Positions 60,498 to 64,000 of a stretch of DNA of 64,000 nt are shown here, piece after piece. The position numbers and the translations under genes are program-made. The notes beneath the pieces are model-generated. The model was not told the origin of the DNA. It made no database searches and saw only the letters and a program-made list of their open reading frames with translations. The stretch is from Gnetum montanum (taxonomy: Eukaryota; Streptophyta; Gnetopsida; Gnetales; Gnetaceae): the NCBI GenBank assembly GCA_015680685.1, contig MNCI01028301.1, forward strand, positions 78,726 to 142,725. The letters run 5' to 3'. Within the stretch, counting starts at the first letter, position 1. Every line of letters begins with the position of its first letter.

Positions 60498-61341
60498 TGA
60501 TGAATCACAATTTGCCAAGCCCCGATATCAGATACTTGATATTAGGTACGCGATATCACAGCCTGGATAACAATATCGAACACACAATATTGTGATTCCT
60601 ATGAAGGCCTACACATATAGCACTCAGGTGCACAGGAAGGGAGTTAGTTGGTAAGTCTTTAAGGTCGAGTCTTTTTGTTAGTTTTTAGTTAGTTTCCAAG
60701 TGCATGCCCACAATGTGATGTTTGTAATTGTACGGAACCTTTGTTCGAGTGTGACGTACTTGAACATGCACATAGTTGGAAATAAAGATCAAGATTACTT
60801 TATCATTGTAGCATTCACTTAGCTTTTAATTGTTAATTATTTATTATCTTCTTAGTTAATATTTATTTATAGTTATTTACTATTTTTGTTGTTAATGTAG
60901 AATGAGTATGTCTTAATCATGAACATTTAAGTGTAACTACTTGGTAACCCAGTACCGTGTCTAGTAGTGTTCTCAAGTAATGTGTGCTTGGTAACCCCAG
61001 AAGTAGTGCATGAGGTCCAAGATGCATACGAATGATTAAGGACAAATGCTTATTGCACTTAGGGTAGCTTAGACTTTATTTTCCATCACCTATTAATTCA
61101 CTCAAGTTATTTCTTATTGATTTTAGGAGTAGCATAGTAATTAGGAATCACATCATATGCATCACTATAGACTAAACCATATGTGACAAAGCAAATACTA
61201 GCCTAGGTGGAAAGATAGTGAACTAAAATCAATGTGTAACTATCTAGGTGCCACAACTAGCCCATCTATGGAGTTCAACTGGATCATGCATACACGCTCG
61301 TATTCATATGGTTGAGCGTAGGGGTACCTCGCTGCTCATCA
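60498..61341 (+). repeat. E 3' LTR
   Basis: Begins TGATGAATCACAATTTGCC after a GTTGTGGGGTA polypurine-like tract, ends GCTGCTCATCA. Cores at 60524, 60538, 60552, 60572 and 60586 (steps 14, 14, 20, 14). The TATA box has decayed to CTACACATATAG. Confidence 0.9.
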
Positions 61342-61346
61342 GTGTT

Positions 61347-62845
61347 CATCCACAGCTTTACCTCCTTTGAATATCTGATATGTCAAGCACTTCTTCACAA
61401 ATTTTGAAACTCCTATTGTCATACAAGGCCAAAACTAGTGCCTACCCAAAAGTTCTAATGTTTTATCCCTACCCATATGACCTTCCATACCACTAGAATG
61501 CTTTCAAAAAAAATATTTTTCCTAAAATCATAATTAGGAACACATACCTTTTCATTCTTAAATAACAGTTCATCTTGAATATAATAGTTCCTCCACTGGT
61601 CTATCCTACTCATCAATGGCTCAATGAGGTTCCTCAAACCTACCCAAAAATCATTATTATGCTCATACAAAAAATCAAAATTATCCATACCTTCCACATA
61701 AGGTATGCTGAAATTCACCACATGCACCCTAGTTAACGCATTAGCCACCACATTGGCTTTCCCACTTTTATGCTTCAATAAAAAATTAAACTTATGTAAC
61801 TGTACAACCCATTTCATGTGCTTTTCACTCAACTTCTTTTCTGAGTTTAGAAATTGAAGTGCTTTGTACTCCATCAAAGTGAACTCCTTGGACAACTAGT
61901 AATGCCTCCAACACTTGGTTGCTTGAAGAATAGCATACAACTCCTTTTCATATATGCTATATTTTTTCCTTGGCTCATTTAACTTTTCTAAAAAGAAAGC
62001 AACAGACCTATCTTCTTGTGAAAGAACTCCACCAATGGCAAGTCCACTTGCATTCACCTCCACCTAACAAAACTTCTGAAAATCTAGTATTACAAGGACT
62101 AGTTCATTGGTAGTCTTTGCTTTCAACAAGTCAAAGCTTCCTTAGGTTTCATTATTCCACCTAAAATCTTTATTTTTCTTCAACAAAGCAAACATAGGCC
62201 ATGAAATACCACTAAAATTCTTGATGAACCATCTATAAAAACTTGCTAAACCAAGGAGTGATCTTACCTCCCCAACATTCTTAGGAGTTGACCAATCTCT
62301 AATAGCCTTTACCTTGGTAGCTTCCATCCGCATTTGATTTTTAGAAATCACATGCCCCAAATATGTGATTTCCTTCTTGAAGAAATAACTTTCCTTCACA
62401 TTGATAACCAACTGTATCTTCTTCAACTTAAGACACACCATCCTCAAGTGATCCAAGTGCTTTTTCTAATTAGAGCTATACACCAAAATATCATTAAAAA
62501 ATTTAATATAACACTTACCAATTAAGTCCTTCATTACATCATGTATCAATCTCACAAATGTAGTAGGTGTATTTATGAGCCCAAATGGAATCACCAACCA
62601 CTCAAACAATTCATCCATTATCTTGAAAGTTATCTTTCATTCATCACTAGGTCTAATTTTGATTTGATGGTAACCACTCTTCAAATCAATTTTCTAAAAA
62701 TTTCAACATTGGTAAGGACATCAAGGATATCATCCATCCTCAAAATAGGAAAACTATACCTCATTATTATCTTATTCACTACCCTAGAATCAATGCACAT
62801 CCTTCATTTATCATTGTCCTTGTTTATTACAAGCATTGTTGGATG
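61347..62845 (-). pseudogene. F reverse transcriptase and RNase H
   Basis: From high to low coordinates: RMCIDSRVVNK near 62800 and YSFPILRMDDILD near 62750 (RT finger/palm), then after frame breaks LGHVISKNQMRMEATKVKAI and LLGLASFYRWFIKNFSGIS (thumb/connection, 62456-62142). The RNase H portion at 61895-61700 reads TLMEYKALQFLN, KWVVQLHKFNFLLKHKSGKA and NVVANALTRV. The YxDD segment near 62500 is damaged. Stops and frameshifts are frequent. Confidence 0.8.
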
Positions 62846-63611
62846 AAATAACATTATTTAAACTATATCTACCTTTAACAAAACTAGTTTGCTAAAGTCT
62901 AATGATATCTTCAATAACCTTGTGAATTCGACAAATTATGCATTTAGCTAAAGTTTTATAAGTATTGTTAAGAAAAGTAATAGGCCTCCAATTACTATTA
63001 TGTTGAAGATATCTATTCTTAGAAAGAAGACAAATCACACCTTTATTAATATTTTTACTACGAGAAAATTTTTAATAGCTCTTTAAAAAATATGAAAGAA
63101 ATCATCTCTAATAATATTCTAATGCTTCTTTAAAAATTCAATTGAAAAACCATCAAAACTTAAAGCTTTACCATCTACTAAACTAAAGCTCACTACTTTG
63201 TTTTATTCCATTGTAATTTCTACTTCAAGAATACTTCAATGTGCTTCTGTTATATGATGAGGAATATGTGTACTAGAGGCTTAGAAGGATTCCTTACTAA
63301 AACCTTTAGTAGAAAAATTTTTAAATGATTTTCTAAAAAATTATTAATAGTGTCAAGATTTGTAATAATGAAATCATTTATATAAAGTGATTCTAGTCTA
63401 GGTACCAGATCCTTTTCTTTTAGAAATTTTTAAAATTCATCTTCTATTTTTAGATAACCCATGCAACTTTTAGTAAGAGCTCTTTTAACTTCAAAAGTAT
63501 TCAAACATTATTTATCATGATAAGCTATAGCTAAGGTTTTTTGAGTTTCAAAACCAAAGGGATTCTAGTCTAAATAAAGTTGAATTTTCTTGATAGATTC
63601 TACAACATTTT
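62846..63611 (-). pseudogene. LINE (L1-type) reverse transcriptase fragment
   Basis: The minus strand reads LSFDGFSIEFLKKH near 63160, NSNWRPITFLNNTYKTLAKC near 62970 and QTSFVKGRYSLNNVI near 62890. These are the conserved L1 RT motifs P-G-DG, NWRPI-LLN-YKI-AK and Q-GF-GR-I-DNI. An acidic/Lys-rich upstream segment runs to 63611. It stops abruptly where the F RT begins and is cut by LTR G at the other end, so both ends are missing. Non-functional. Confidence 0.75.
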
Positions 63612-63622
63612 TGATCGGACAC

Positions 63623-63741
63623 GATATCGCATGAGCAACGATATCGCGTACTCGATATCGCGGTCATCGCGATATCACATCCCTCGCAATATCACATACG
63701 CGATATTGTGTCTTCCTCTGCCATATCGCGTACGCGATATC
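63623..63741 (+). promoter_or_regulatory. GATATC array in LTR G (CpG-rich form)
   Basis: Cores start at 63623, 63640, 63654, 63671, 63688, 63702, 63722 and 63736, with steps of 17, 14, 17, 17, 14, 20 and 14 bp. Several extend to CGATATCGCG. The TATA box CTATAAATAA is near 63758. Confidence 0.82.
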
Positions 63742-63800
63742 GCGGTGCGTCGTCATATCTATAAATAANGCGCCGTCATATCCATAAATAAGAGGCGGCT
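63742..63800 (+). promoter_or_regulatory. TATA region of LTR G with a duplicated segment around an N
   Basis: GTCATATCTATAAATAA is followed by one undetermined base at 63769 and then GTCATATCCATAAATAAGAG. The near-duplicate on each side of an N suggests an unmerged assembly overlap, so only one TATA box may be real. Confidence 0.6.
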
Positions 63801-64000
63801 CTCCCTTGTTTCCTCATCCTAGGCTAAACAGTAGGAAAAATCTGGTAGATTGATCACTCTAGAGATAGAATATTTTCCATGTGCCCGCAATAGGAGTCCT
63901 AAAGTGAACGGATCTTTATTCGAGCAAACATTGTACCTGAACACAAGTTTGTGTACGGCAATAAAGACAAGCTTCTTGGATAAACCTTGTAGTGCATGGA

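Larger units (their letters stand above)
52214..61341 (+). mobile_element. Element E: gag plus extra-ORF element without pol
   Basis: 9,128 bp with 5' LTR 52214-53060, tRNA-Asp primer-binding site, gag, spacer, internal promoter, extra ORF and 3' LTR 60498-61341, flanked by a perfect target duplication GTGTT (52209-52213 and 61342-61346). No protease, RT, RNase H or integrase motif is present between gag and the spacer. It is therefore a non-autonomous Athila-like element that kept the accessory ORF, comparable in concept to TR-GAG elements but larger. Confidence 0.9.
51300..62845 (-). mobile_element. Element F: chromovirus-like Gypsy relic split by E
   Basis: Removing E joins RT and RNase H (62845-61347) to integrase (52208-51312) in one minus-strand order. 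The E insertion site lies inside the integrase core. F is truncated: no gag or protease is seen upstream, where a LINE fragment abuts the RT at about 62846. The IPKTKSGND and MAHFIPCKK integrase motifs are typical of chromoviruses. Confidence 0.8.
63612..64000 (+). repeat. LTR G, partial, runs off the window
   Basis: Begins TGATCGGACACGATATCGC and continues with the family layout: array (63623-63741), TATA box, GTGAACGGATCTTTATTCGAG, and GGCAATAAAGAC. It keeps many CpG sites that are TpG or CpA in the other copies, so it is the least decayed LTR here. Its internal region lies beyond 64000. Confidence 0.8.

Noticed and set aside
53158-61341. Hidden pol in element E
   Set aside because: I looked for the DSG, FxDD, TDGS and DDE motifs on the plus strand between gag and the extra ORF and found none; the spacer tract follows gag directly.
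63742-63800. Twin TATA boxes in LTR G as a real duplication
   Set aside because: An N lies between two near-identical segments, which fits an unmerged contig overlap better.

Overview
This window comes from a large, AT-rich plant nuclear genome that is almost entirely old LTR retrotransposons nested in one another. There are no bacterial features and no intact host gene. Athila-like and chromovirus-like Ty3/Gypsy elements, a LINE reverse-transcriptase fragment, a 5S-derived sequence, PPR-like gene debris and heavy C-to-T decay suggest a gymnosperm or another giant-genome seed plant. That is inference; no species-diagnostic gene is present.

Layout. 1-2381: no gene, two weak tRNA-like (SINE-like) modules. 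2382-6606: element H (minus), a chromovirus-like gag-protease relic between two LTRs. 6607-9428: nothing recognisable. 9429-9530: 5S rRNA-derived sequence (minus). About 9560-10580: solo-LTR-like block. From about 11126 to 48203 lies element B (plus), an old Ty3/Gypsy with protease, an extra RNase H, RT, RNase H and integrase. B was split by three later Athila-like insertions: D (minus, 11466-23853), A (plus, 24116-32410) and C (plus, 35448-45341). 48340-49860: fragments of two non-transposon genes. 50370-50825: diverged tandem duplication. From 51300 to 62845: element F (minus, chromovirus-like RT-RNase H-integrase), split by element E (plus, 52214-61341). 62846-63611: LINE RT fragment (minus). 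63612-64000: the start of another LTR (G).

A, C, D and E are relatives. Their LTRs start TGATGA, end near CTCATCA, are followed by a primer-binding site complementary to tRNA-Asp, and lie in 5-bp target duplications (exact for A and E, one mismatch for D, ambiguous for C). A and C carry a one-frame gag-pol. D carries gag-pol plus an extra coiled-coil ORF. E has gag and the extra ORF but no pol, so it must have relied on enzymes in trans.

The most unusual signal is regulatory. Upstream of the TATA box, all these LTRs carry arrays of short palindromes on a quantised grid, mostly 14 or 20 bp start to start (sometimes 17). The palindrome differs by family: GATATC in A, C, E and G; an NTCGAN core, decayed to CATTGATG or CATCAATG, in D; and GACGTC, decayed to GATGTC or GACATC, in H and the solo LTR. 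The spacing is shared. D and E also carry a second, internal copy of their own family's array plus a TATA box before the extra ORF, whose ATG directly follows a plausible 3' splice site. This looks like a retrotransposon with two co-regulated promoters, one for genomic RNA and one for a spliced accessory mRNA.
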